Of a DNA stretch of 64,000 nt, positions 15,320 to 23,610 are shown piece after piece. This stretch comes from an uncultured Paracoccaceae bacterium (GTDB lineage: Bacteria > Pseudomonadota > Alphaproteobacteria > Rhodobacterales > Rhodobacteraceae). The stretch is from positions 572,208-636,207 of the forward strand of contig CANMEQ010000001.1 in NCBI GenBank assembly GCA_947497065.1, in the 5' to 3' direction. The position numbers and the translations under genes were made by a program. The first letter of the stretch is position 1. Every line of letters starts with the position of its first letter. A model generated the notes under the pieces. That model was given only the letters and a program-made list of their open reading frames with translations. It was not told the DNA's origin and did no database searches.

Positions 15320-18300
15320 TTATGCCGCACGACGCGCGCTTGGGAAAAAGGCGTAATAAAACACCGGCGCTGCGATCAACGTCAGAACAGATGCAAACGC
15401 AAGCCCGCCCATGATTGTCACCGCCATCGATTGGAAAAACGCATCCCAGATCAAAGGTATCATGCCCAAAATCGTCGTCGCAGCAGCCAAAATAACCGGC
15501 CGCAAACGCGACGTGGACGCCGCAACAATCGCCTCCATCAACGTATCATGCGTCTCTTCAGCCCGAACAATGTCGATCTCTTCAACCAACACAATGCCGT
15601 TCTTGATCAGCATCCCCGACAACGAAAGCAGCCCTAAAAGCGCTGTAAACGTAAACGGCAATCCCGTCCCCAAAAGAGCTAAGGCCACACCGTTCACCGA
15701 CATTGGAACCAACAACCAAATAATCAGCGGCTGGCGCAACGCGTTGAACAACAAAACGGAAATCAAAACCATAATGATCAGGCTCAGGGGCAGCTGCCCT
15801 GCAAGGCTCGCTTGTGCCTCGCTCGAACTTTCCAACTCACCGCCCCACTCCATTGTGTAGCCCGCCGGAATTGGCATCGTGTCGATCGCCTCCTGAACCT
15901 GTGCTTGAACCTCAGCCGCCGTCACATCCAAAGACACATCCGCCCCAACAGTGATCGTCAATTGACGATCCCGTCGCATGATCAACGTGTTTTGCGGATC
16001 AAACACAAACCCATCGATCACCTGTTCCAACGGCACAAACGTTTGCCCACTGTCAGAATAGATAACCTGATCCGTCAGCGCCAAACCGGCATCTGGTGAC
16101 GTCCGCATCACAATCGGGATTTGACGGGCCCCTTCGCGGAATACCCCCGTCGAAACACCTTCGCTGGCAAACAACAAAGCATCCGTCACGTCGTCCCGCG
16201 TCAGCCCGGCCTCTTGCGCGCGATCCGTGGCGTAAACAGGGCGAAGCACCTGTTCCATCTCGCGCCAATCTACACGCGGCGCGAGAATATCTGGCGATGC
16301 CTCAAGCAAACGTTCCATCGCGACATCGGCCAATTCACGCAACACCGCCGGGTCAGAGCCGGAGAACCGCACCTGAATGGGATCTCCCCCACCCGGCCCG
16401 AACGCCAGCCGCTTCGCCCGAAACTCTCCTTGCGGCAAAGCCTCAGCTGCAAAGGCTTTCATATTATCAATCAAGGGCGCGATTTCATCCACTGAGTTGG
16501 TCCGCACGATCACGTGACCATAGCTCGGGTTTGGATCTTCCGCTTGGTACGTCAACATAAACCGCGCTGCACCCTGCCCGGCATAGGATGTATAGGCCAG
16601 AACATCGTCCTGCGCTGACAGCCAGTCTTCCATGATCGTCAAATCACCGGACACTTCGTGAATAGAGGCCCCTTGGGCCAACTTATAATGCACGAAGAAC
16701 AACGGCGTGTTGCTGTCTGGGAAAAACTGCTGTTTCACCTGCCCGAACAGCGCAAAACACACCACCGTCACAGCCAAAAGCGCTGGAATAACGAGCCACC
16801 ACAGCTTCAAACACAACCGTAACGCAGCCCCATAGGCGCGGAACAAGATACCGCCGTAGGCATCGTCCTCATCCCCTGTGCCCTGTTTGAAAAAGTAATG
16901 TCCCAACAGCGGTGTGACAGTCAGCGCCAGCACCCATGACAACATCAACGAAATCCCGATCACCGCGAACAGTGAAAACAGAAATTCACCCGTTGCATCC
17001 GGGCTCAACCCGATCCCCGCAAACGCCATAATCCCAATGACCGTTGCCCCCAAAAGCGGGATTTGTGTTTTTCCAGCCGCCTCTTCTGCGGCCTCTCTGG
17101 ATGTTTTCCCTTTGCGCATGGAAATCTGCATGCCCTCGGCAACCACAATCGCGTTGTCCACCAACATCCCCATCGCAATGATCAACGCGCCAAGCGAAAT
17201 CCGCTCCATCTCGATGGAAAAAATCGCCATGAAGAACAACGTGCCAACCACCGTCAGCAACAACGTCGCCCCAACAACCACAGCCGCCCGCGGCCCCATA
17301 AAGATCGCCAGCACCGCAACAACAATCGCGACAGACATGGCCAGGTTCACCAAAAACGCCGATGATGCTTCGTCGACAATCACGTGCTGCTGATAGATCG
17401 GCGTCAGTTCCACGCCCACAGGCAAAAGCGGCGCCAATTGCGCCAGCTTCGCATCCGTGCGCTCCCCGACTGTGACGATATTTTCACTCGCCAAACCGGC
17501 GACGCCAATCGTAAACGCTTCATCTCCGTTGTGTCGGATCATCAAATCAGGGTTCTGTTCGCGCGCGCGGTACACATTTGAAAAATCGCGCAAATTCAAA
17601 ACTTCGCCACCAACCCCCACGGTCAGGCCGGCAATATCTTCAACCGTTTCATCCCCTTCTGGGCCTTGGATCAAGGTCCTTCCGTCCAGTGACTGCAATG
17701 ACCCGCCATCACCGACAGAATTCGCCGTCGACAAAGCCGCTTGAATAGCGGCGGGCGGAACATTTTGGTTCACACTCAACACCAGATCCGGCTCGACATA
17801 GATAACCTCGTTTGGCACGCCCGAGACATTCACATCGGCCACACCGTCAACGGTCAAAATTTCGCGCCGCAAAAACGTGGCCAAATCGTAGATCTCAGCG
17901 TCCGAAAACCCCGGCGCGGTGACGGCATAATAAATCCCAAAAACGTCACCAAATGAATCGTTCACAAACGGCGTCGTCGTCCCGCTGGGCAATGCAGCAT
18001 TCGCAACGCGGTTGCGCAATTTATTCCAGATTTCAGGCAATTCAGACCCGTCATACTGGTCGTTCATATCCACCGTAATCCACGACAAACCAGGCTGGTT
18101 CATCGACCGAACCTCTTTAACCTCTGCCATCTTTTGAATTTCAGATTCAATCGGCTCAGACACCTCCTGCGCGACCTGTTCGGCATCCGCACCAGGATAT
18201 TGTGTCACCACAATCGCGGTCTTAATCGTGAACGCCGGGTCCTCCAGACGCCCAAGCGAGGAAAACCCCCACAGTCCGCCCAGCAAACACCCCAAAATAA

Positions 18301-18349
18301 CCAGCCACGCCATGAGCGGGCGGTTGATAGAACCACTAGCAATATTCAT
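15320..18349 (-). CDS. RND-type multidrug efflux permease
   Basis: The 1009-residue inner-membrane transporter has the RND plan: a first membrane helix (RPLMAWLVILGCLLGGLWGF), a large periplasmic loop starting with PGADAEQVAQEVSEPIE, a central helix group and a second half with the same layout. GMLVDNAIVVAEGM in the fourth helix carries the proton-relay Asp. It works with a membrane-fusion protein and an outer-membrane channel to expel hydrophobic compounds. The start at 18349 follows GAGGGCGGATC, ten bases after the fusion-protein stop. No outer-membrane factor gene is next to it, so a TolC homologue elsewhere is expected. Confidence 0.92.
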   Translation of the reverse strand: MNIASGSINRPLMAWLVILGCLLGGLWGFSSLGRLEDPAFTIKTAIVVTQYPGADAEQVAQEVSEPIESEIQKMAEVKEVRSMNQPGLSWITVDMNDQYDGSELPEIWNKLRNRVANAALPSGTTTPFVNDSFGDVFGIYYAVTAPGFSDAEIYDLATFLRREILTVDGVADVNVSGVPNEVIYVEPDLVLSVNQNVPPAAIQAALSTANSVGDGGSLQSLDGRTLIQGPEGDETVEDIAGLTVGVGGEVLNLRDFSNVYRAREQNPDLMIRHNGDEAFTIGVAGLASENIVTVGERTDAKLAQLAPLLPVGVELTPIYQQHVIVDEASSAFLVNLAMSVAIVVAVLAIFMGPRAAVVVGATLLLTVVGTLFFMAIFSIEMERISLGALIIAMGMLVDNAIVVAEGMQISMRKGKTSREAAEEAAGKTQIPLLGATVIGIMAFAGIGLSPDATGEFLFSLFAVIGISLMLSWVLALTVTPLLGHYFFKQGTGDEDDAYGGILFRAYGAALRLCLKLWWLVIPALLAVTVVCFALFGQVKQQFFPDSNTPLFFVHYKLAQGASIHEVSGDLTIMEDWLSAQDDVLAYTSYAGQGAARFMLTYQAEDPNPSYGHVIVRTNSVDEIAPLIDNMKAFAAEALPQGEFRAKRLAFGPGGGDPIQVRFSGSDPAVLRELADVAMERLLEASPDILAPRVDWREMEQVLRPVYATDRAQEAGLTRDDVTDALLFASEGVSTGVFREGARQIPIVMRTSPDAGLALTDQVIYSDSGQTFVPLEQVIDGFVFDPQNTLIMRRDRQLTITVGADVSLDVTAAEVQAQVQEAIDTMPIPAGYTMEWGGELESSSEAQASLAGQLPLSLIIMVLISVLLFNALRQPLIIWLLVPMSVNGVALALLGTGLPFTFTALLGLLSLSGMLIKNGIVLVEEIDIVRAEETHDTLMEAIVAASTSRLRPVILAAATTILGMIPLIWDAFFQSMAVTIMGGLAFASVLTLIAAPVFYYAFFPSARRAA

Positions 18350-18359
18350 TGATCCGCCC

Positions 18360-19412
18360 TCACTGCGCAAAGCCTTGGAAACGGCGCACTGTCTCACCGT
18401 CTTCAAGCATGTTTGCACCGCTGGCGATAATCTCTTGATCAGCCCCCAAGCCAGACACTACCGTCACGCGGCCGCTTGTATCGGGCTCAATCGTCACAGG
18501 CACAATCTCCACCGTCCCCTCGTCGTCAGAGGTCGGCGTGAAAACCATCACTTGGGTACTACCATCATTGGCATTGATGATCGCCGAATTGGGCACGTGG
18601 ATCACCTCCGCCTGCGCCATAATCTGCGCAAACACAGTCACCGATGACCCCGGCAAAACAACCAAATTCTCGGGCGGTTCCATCCCCAATGTGATGGTGT
18701 ACGTCTGCCCAATATCCGAGGTTTCCGCATTGTATTCCCGCACAGCCAGCGGAAAAAACGCGTCGCTGGCTGGGAATTTCGCAGTCAATGTAATGTTGGG
18801 GTTTTGGCCGGCTTGCTGAAACAAAATCTCAGGCACGTCGATCTCAATCCGCAAATCAGACATGTCATGCAAACGCACCACAGGCGTTCCCGCTGAAATT
18901 GTTGAAAAATTCGCCACATTGCGCGAGGCGACCAACGCAACAAACGGCGCCGTTAACTGCGCATTGCGCAGCGATCGTTCCGCATCACGCAAAGCGATTT
19001 GCGCGATTTGCACCTGCGTTTGCGCATCATCCACACTGACCTGACTGACAGCCCCGCCCTGCAATTGTTCCAGCCGCTCGAACGTGCGCAGAGCTTGATC
19101 GTATTGCACCTGCGCTTGATCCAGCGCCAACTCGAACGGCTCCACATCCAGCGCCGCAATCAAACTTCCACTCTCAACGCGCGCACCTTCCGTCACCGGC
19201 AGATCCACAATTTGCCCGCCGACCTGAAATGCCAAATCCACAGTTTCCTTGGCGACCACATGCCCAAAAAACTGTCGCGTGGCCCCCGCGGCATCGGCAT
19301 TCACAGAAATCACTTTTGCCAAGCGCGGCATGTCCGTTTGCGCAACCGCGGCGGACATCAAAACACTCAGACCCAAGGCAAGGCCCATCCTCGCAAGAAC
19401 GACTGATTTCAT
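18360..19412 (-). CDS. RND efflux periplasmic adaptor (membrane fusion protein)
   Basis: The 350-residue protein has a signal peptide (to about residue 24, SAAVAQ). It then shows the barrel-sandwich lipoyl halves (FQVGGQIVDLPVTEGARVESG and the later APFVALVASRN), a coiled-coil hairpin between them (ALDQAQVQYDQALRTFERLEQ...), and C-terminal beta-barrel domains. It bridges the RND permease to an outer-membrane channel. It is the first gene of a two-gene operon, with its own operator-bearing promoter about 130 bases upstream. Confidence 0.9.
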   Translation of the reverse strand: MKSVVLARMGLALGLSVLMSAAVAQTDMPRLAKVISVNADAAGATRQFFGHVVAKETVDLAFQVGGQIVDLPVTEGARVESGSLIAALDVEPFELALDQAQVQYDQALRTFERLEQLQGGAVSQVSVDDAQTQVQIAQIALRDAERSLRNAQLTAPFVALVASRNVANFSTISAGTPVVRLHDMSDLRIEIDVPEILFQQAGQNPNITLTAKFPASDAFFPLAVREYNAETSDIGQTYTITLGMEPPENLVVLPGSSVTVFAQIMAQAEVIHVPNSAIINANDGSTQVMVFTPTSDDEGTVEIVPVTIEPDTSGRVTVVSGLGADQEIIASGANMLEDGETVRRFQGFAQ

Positions 19413-19540
19413 AAAACTCTCCGATACTGCGCAACCCCTAGCGAAAGGGTGCTGAAAATGGGTTAATCACCGCGTTTGTTCAAGAAATGGCGCACCGAAG
19501 AGGTGTTTCAAGACCGACTCACGCGACTGCTTTTGCGAGG

Positions 19541-19580
19541 CTTATAACACCGCTGCCACAAAAGTGAACTGAACAGTTCA
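19541..19580 (-). promoter_or_regulatory. TetR-type operator and promoter of the RND efflux operon
   Basis: TGAACTGAACAGTTCA (19565-19580) is a perfect 7-base inverted repeat with a two-base spacer, the form bound by AcrR/TetR-type repressors. It overlaps a minus-strand -35-like GTTCAC, which is 17 bases from TATAAG (-10, 19541-19546). The leader from there to the adaptor start is about 130 bases with no gene. No TetR gene is beside the operon. The remaining sequence in 19413-19717 shows no other feature. Confidence 0.55.
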
Positions 19581-19717
19581 TTTTGCCATTTAAAAATACC
19601 CCCTGCTCACAAACCACCAATCCATAGCCCCTCTGGCAATCACCATTTCGCGATGCCGTTGCACCACCCCTCATGGCTGTTTAGCTTTCTCAATCAGTTC
19701 AAACAGGACCCGTCAAA

Positions 19718-20332
19718 ATGGCCGACTTGAAAGACTACAGCACCAATGGCGACATCATCCACGCGCCCGACGGCACGCGTCTCTTTGCGCCCGGTGATCT
19801 CAGCTCCGCATTTTTGATCGTCACAAAAGGCGCCGTTCGTGTCGAACATACCAACAGCGCGGGCAGAACACGGGTCTTGTACCGCGTCGAAGCAGGCGAC
19901 AGCTGCGTTTTAACCACAACCTGCCTGCTGTCCGATCGCCCCTATTCCGGCTGGGGTTATGCGGATGGCGACGTGACCGCCATCGCCATCCCCGCCACCA
20001 GGTTTCGCGCGCTTTTGGCAAACGACCCTGCATTTCAAACCCTCGTCTTTCAACGACTGGCCCACCGCGTGGGCGAGCTGACCGATGTCATCGATGACCT
20101 CCTCGAACACCGCACCGACCTGCGTCTTGCCCGTTGGATCGCAAACCGCGACGCCCCGGTGATCAACATGAAACACCAAGACATCGCCCAAGAACTCGGC
20201 ACCGCACGCGAAGTGGTGTCACGATCCCTCAAAGCATTCGAAGCTTGGGGCTGGATCAAACTTGGCCGTGGCACCGTCACCGTTTTAAACAACTCCGCTC
20301 TCTCCGCCCACGGGCGACCCTCCGCAATGTGA
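19718..20332 (+). CDS. Crp/Fnr family transcriptional regulator
   Basis: The 204-residue protein has an N-terminal cyclic-nucleotide-binding-type beta-roll (LFAPGDLSSAFLIVTKGAVRVEH) and a C-terminal helix-turn-helix (KHQDIAQELGTAREVVSRSLK). It lacks the N-terminal cysteine cluster of Fnr, so it does not carry that type of iron-sulphur sensor. Two cysteines at the beta-roll end (SCVLTTTCL) could be redox-active. A perfect 15-base palindrome covers its stop codon, upstream of a DUF2892 gene and a rhodanese, which suggests it controls them. The ligand is unknown. Confidence 0.88.
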   Translation: MADLKDYSTNGDIIHAPDGTRLFAPGDLSSAFLIVTKGAVRVEHTNSAGRTRVLYRVEAGDSCVLTTTCLLSDRPYSGWGYADGDVTAIAIPATRFRALLANDPAFQTLVFQRLAHRVGELTDVIDDLLEHRTDLRLARWIANRDAPVINMKHQDIAQELGTAREVVSRSLKAFEAWGWIKLGRGTVTVLNNSALSAHGRPSAM

Positions 20333-20342
20333 CACTGTCACA
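20328..20342. promoter_or_regulatory. Perfect palindrome over the crp-like stop codon
   Basis: TGTGACACTGTCACA is a 7-1-7 perfect palindrome. It resembles a Crp half-site pair (TGTGA...TCACA) with five central bases in place of the canonical six. It lies 52 bases before the DUF2892 start and overlaps the regulator's TGA, so it is a natural operator candidate for the downstream genes. Confidence 0.5.
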
Positions 20343-20394
20343 TACCATGCACCGCTACAGCGCTAGTCATGGCTGATCATTTCACAGGAGAAAT

Positions 20395-20586
20395 ATGATG
20401 ACACGCAATCTCGCCAACTGGGACCGCGCCGCCCGCCTAATCTTAGGCGCCCTCTTAATCCTTCTCGCCCTCACCGGCACAATTGGGGCCTGGGGTTACT
20501 TGGGGCTCATTTTCGTCGCCACAGCTTTCGTCAGCTTTTGCCCCCTCTACCGGATTGTTGGCATAAAAACCTGCTCTGATTGTTGA
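20395..20586 (+). CDS. DUF2892 small membrane protein (YgaP membrane-domain type)
   Basis: The 63-residue protein has two hydrophobic helices (AARLILGALLILLALTGTI and WGYLGLIFVATAFVSFCPLY) and ends in IVGIKTCSDC. This is the DUF2892 fold found alone or fused to rhodanese in YgaP. Cysteines near the second helix and at the C-terminus could take part in sulphane-sulphur handling. The ribosome site is CAGGAG. It lies between the Crp/Fnr regulator and a rhodanese, and the three probably function together in sulphur or redox metabolism. Confidence 0.8.
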   Translation: MMTRNLANWDRAARLILGALLILLALTGTIGAWGYLGLIFVATAFVSFCPLYRIVGIKTCSDC

Positions 20587-20693
20587 TCACAATCCCGCCA
20601 CAGGGATCGATTGCAGCGCGGCATTGCGATAGTCTGAAACCAACCGCGCTGCACATCAGCCCAACCGTATACACCCTCTAGGCCAAAATCTGC

Positions 20694-21209
20694 ATGTCCC
20701 CTCGCCCTGCCAAAACACCACCCAAACGCCCTATCATAACCCGTCGTCTGGCCCTCACAGGCACTGCCGTGGCCGCTTTGGGCAGCGGCGCGTTTGCCGC
20801 AAACTGGTTCAACCTCACCGGCGATACGACAGCCAGCGGCGCCCTCACCGTGACCGACGCGTTCGAACAGGCCACCGCAGGCCAAATCTACCTGATCGAT
20901 ATCAGACGCCCAGATGAATGGGAGAGCACCGGAGTCGCCCGCCCCGCCCTCCCGCTGGACATGCGTCGCGCAGATTTCGAACAGGCGCTGCGCGCATTGA
21001 CCCAAGACAACCCCGATCGCCCCATCGCCCTCATCTGCGCGCGCGGCGTCCGGTCCAATAGGCTAAACACCCGTCTGCAAGCGGCAGGCTTTGAAAATTT
21101 ACGCGACGTGCCCGAAGGCATGCTCGGATCAGGAGCAGGTCCAGGCTATATCGCCTCAGGGCTGCCTCTGCGCGCTCCAACCTCCGCAGAGCTAAACGGG
21201 CAACTCTAG
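20694..21209 (+). CDS. Exported rhodanese-domain sulphurtransferase
   Basis: The 171-residue protein begins with a Tat-like or Sec signal (ITRRLALTGTAVAALGSGAFA, residues about 15-35). A single rhodanese domain follows with the early block IYLIDIRRPDEWESTGVA and the active-site loop CARGVRSNR, Cys115 being the persulphide carrier. The domain is complete. It is expected in the periplasm, transferring sulphane sulphur. It follows DUF2892, so the pair resembles a split YgaP. No obvious ribosome site precedes the ATG. Confidence 0.82.
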   Translation: MSPRPAKTPPKRPIITRRLALTGTAVAALGSGAFAANWFNLTGDTTASGALTVTDAFEQATAGQIYLIDIRRPDEWESTGVARPALPLDMRRADFEQALRALTQDNPDRPIALICARGVRSNRLNTRLQAAGFENLRDVPEGMLGSGAGPGYIASGLPLRAPTSAELNGQL

Positions 21210-21267
21210 CGTTCCAGAACCCCCAACACCGGTTGCACGCCCCCACGGCCCGTGCCACGCTTCGGGC

Positions 21268-22842
21268 ATGAACACGCTCGATGCTTTCGCCCCGCTATCC
21301 GCCGCCGAACAAAAACTGCTGGACCAAGCCGCCACCCCCAGTCGCGTCACAATCGGCGACGGCACATTGCCCCCGTCAGACGCCCCCGATCTGCGCATCC
21401 GCGCCGAGCTCATCCGCTTTTTACTGTTGGGCGATTGCGGCGACGTGCGCCTGCACGACAAGGGCATTCGCTTGCGCGGCGCCTACATCACCGGCGCACT
21501 CGATCTTCAGGGCTGCGATTGCGCGCGCGACATCTCCTTGACCGCCTGCCGTGCGACCGACCCGATCAACGTCGTCAACGCACAGCTGCGCGGCCTTCAC
21601 ATCTCCGGCTGTAGCATCGCGGGCATCGCTGCCGACAACGCCGTGTTCACGGGGTCCTTCTACCTGCGCGCGGGCACCCATGTTGCGGGCGAAATCAGCC
21701 TCGCAGGCACCCGAATTGCAGGCGATTTGCAAATCTGCGACGCCACTTTGGTCAGTACCACCCAAGACGCGGTCTTCGCCCCGTCCTTGCGGGTCGAAGG
21801 CTCCGTATTTTTGGGCAATTACCCCTATTCCGACAGCACCACCACACTCACAGCCACAGGCCTGTTGTTCTTTTCCTCCGCCCGGATCGACCATGATTTC
21901 TTCCTGACCAACACCGCAATCTCGCTCACCGAACCCGCTGGCCAAATCGACACCTTCAACGCCACAGAAGAACACGGCCGCGACATGGCGCTCAGCCTCG
22001 CACGGGCGCGAGTCGGCGGAATTTTATACCTCGACGACAATCAAATCACCCGCGGGATCGTCAACCTCGCAGGCGCCCAAGTTGAACGGCTCAAGGATGA
22101 GCCCGTAGGGCCCGGCGCCAACTACCCGATCCGGCTCGACGGTTTCCGCTACACCGACTTTTCCAGACACGCCGAAACCGATCTATCCGCCCGCCTCGCT
22201 TGGTTGGAACGCCGCCCGCCTGACATGCCATTTGTCTCTCAACCTTACGAACAATTGGCCGCTGTGCTCACACAACTGGGCCACCGAAACGACGCACGCA
22301 CGGTTTTGATGCGCAAAGAGGGGCTTTTGCGCGCCGAAAACCGCAAACTGGCCGCCGAAAACAGATCTTACGGGATCCGGTCTGCCTTCTCTTGGGCGCT
22401 GGACCACCTCCTCTATTGGACAATCGGCTACGGCTACCGCCCCGGTCGCGCGGCACTCTGGGCGCTTGTACTAATCCTCGGGCTTGGCGTGTTTTTTGAT
22501 CGGGTTTGGGCGGCAGGCGACATGACCCCAAACGCCGCCCCCATCCTCGTATCCGCCGATTGGATCGCCGCCACGAAATCACACCCCGAAAATCCCGCCG
22601 CATACTGGTCGTCCGTGGGCCAAGGCGGCCAAGACTGGGAAACGTTCAATGCCTTCGCCTATGCCGCAGACCTCGCCATCCCATTGGTAACACTTGGCCA
22701 AGAAACCGCATGGGCCCCCTCCACGTCACGCTCCCCATTGGGGCGGATCGGCTGGGGCCTGCGTTGGTTTGCCAAAACAATCGGCTGGATCGTAACCGCA
22801 TTGGGCGCCGCCGCAATCACCGGCGTCATCCGCAATGACTGA
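21268..22842 (+). CDS. Beta-helix repeat protein with C-terminal membrane segments, unknown function
   Basis: The 524-residue protein begins with a short helical part and then about 230 residues of pentapeptide- or bactofilin-like repeats (RIRAELIRFLLLG, IRLRGAYITGALDLQGCD, LRGLHISGCSIAGI, GEISLAGTRIAGDLQI, VGGILYLDDNQI, IVNLAGAQVERL). These should form a right-handed beta-helix. The C-terminal part has two or three membrane helices (AALWALVLILGLGVFFD and IGWIVTALGAAAITGVI). Related proteins in databases are often called membrane-associated oxidoreductases without evidence. No redox motif is visible. It stands alone; a scaffold or membrane-sensing role is possible. Confidence 0.6.
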   Translation: MNTLDAFAPLSAAEQKLLDQAATPSRVTIGDGTLPPSDAPDLRIRAELIRFLLLGDCGDVRLHDKGIRLRGAYITGALDLQGCDCARDISLTACRATDPINVVNAQLRGLHISGCSIAGIAADNAVFTGSFYLRAGTHVAGEISLAGTRIAGDLQICDATLVSTTQDAVFAPSLRVEGSVFLGNYPYSDSTTTLTATGLLFFSSARIDHDFFLTNTAISLTEPAGQIDTFNATEEHGRDMALSLARARVGGILYLDDNQITRGIVNLAGAQVERLKDEPVGPGANYPIRLDGFRYTDFSRHAETDLSARLAWLERRPPDMPFVSQPYEQLAAVLTQLGHRNDARTVLMRKEGLLRAENRKLAAENRSYGIRSAFSWALDHLLYWTIGYGYRPGRAALWALVLILGLGVFFDRVWAAGDMTPNAAPILVSADWIAATKSHPENPAAYWSSVGQGGQDWETFNAFAYAADLAIPLVTLGQETAWAPSTSRSPLGRIGWGLRWFAKTIGWIVTALGAAAITGVIRND

Positions 22843-23040
22843 CACACAAAACCGAAAATTTTTGAAGCCGAGCGCAAGGTAAAGACAGGACCTATGTCCT
22901 AGATCATTGACTTAGCTATAGAATTTGGCGCAAAATCTTCCCACACGGTTCCGAAAAAGAAACGGTGCGTTCAGATCACGGGCAAAATCCTTGCGCTGAA
23001 ACCCCATCGTAACATCGGGCAAGCCGTCGCCGGGGGGGAC

Positions 23041-23610
23041 ATGGACACGAATTTCAGACGCATTTTGCGAGAGGCTTCAATGCCGGCGCACGACCGCGTT
23101 GACAGTCTCATCTCTGAGATTGGCGTCACGTCGCGGCGTGGCTTTGCCCAATTCCTCACCCTCCACAAATCCTGTTTCATCACGATGCGCGCCGCCACGC
23201 CCCCTGCGTCAGAGGCTGCACTCAGCCTGTCGGACATGTTGATGCGGATCGACGCCGATCTTGCCATTCTGGACCACCCCCTGCCTGCACCCCCGCAGAC
23301 GACATTGGGCCCGATCGATCCGCTCGCAATCGCATATATGATCGAAGGCTCGCGCATGGGCAGCAAGGTCCTACACCGCAGATGGTCCGCCACCGCCGAC
23401 CCCCTCGTCGCCCAAGCGCAATCCTACTTCTCAACCCCCGCCGATGCAGGCCGCTGGCGCACAGTCTGTGATCAGCTGGCCGCCGTGCCCCTCGACAGCC
23501 CCCGCGCCGATACGATCATTCAAGACACAACAACGCTGTTCGAACTCTTTTATCACTCAGCCCTCTTCTACCGCCACGCTTCCACTGCCCCGACGAAAGC
23601 CGCATCATGA
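23041..23610 (+). CDS. bphO: Biliverdin-producing heme oxygenase (BphO type)
   Basis: The 189-residue protein has the proximal histidine in MPAHDRVDSL (His17) and the distal-helix pattern YMIEGSRMGSKVL, both typical of bacterial heme oxygenases. It would open heme to biliverdin, iron and CO, supplying the chromophore for the phytochrome encoded next. The stop overlaps the phytochrome ATG (ATGA, 23607-23610), so expression is coupled. The start is preceded by GGGGGGGAC. Confidence 0.88.
   Translation: MDTNFRRILREASMPAHDRVDSLISEIGVTSRRGFAQFLTLHKSCFITMRAATPPASEAALSLSDMLMRIDADLAILDHPLPAPPQTTLGPIDPLAIAYMIEGSRMGSKVLHRRWSATADPLVAQAQSYFSTPADAGRWRTVCDQLAAVPLDSPRADTIIQDTTTLFELFYHSALFYRHASTAPTKAAS

Noticed and set aside
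19440-19560. Possible truncated TetR gene in the leader of the efflux operon
   Set aside because: The only open frame is about 25 residues, starts after a TAA without a good start codon, and shows no helix-turn-helix.
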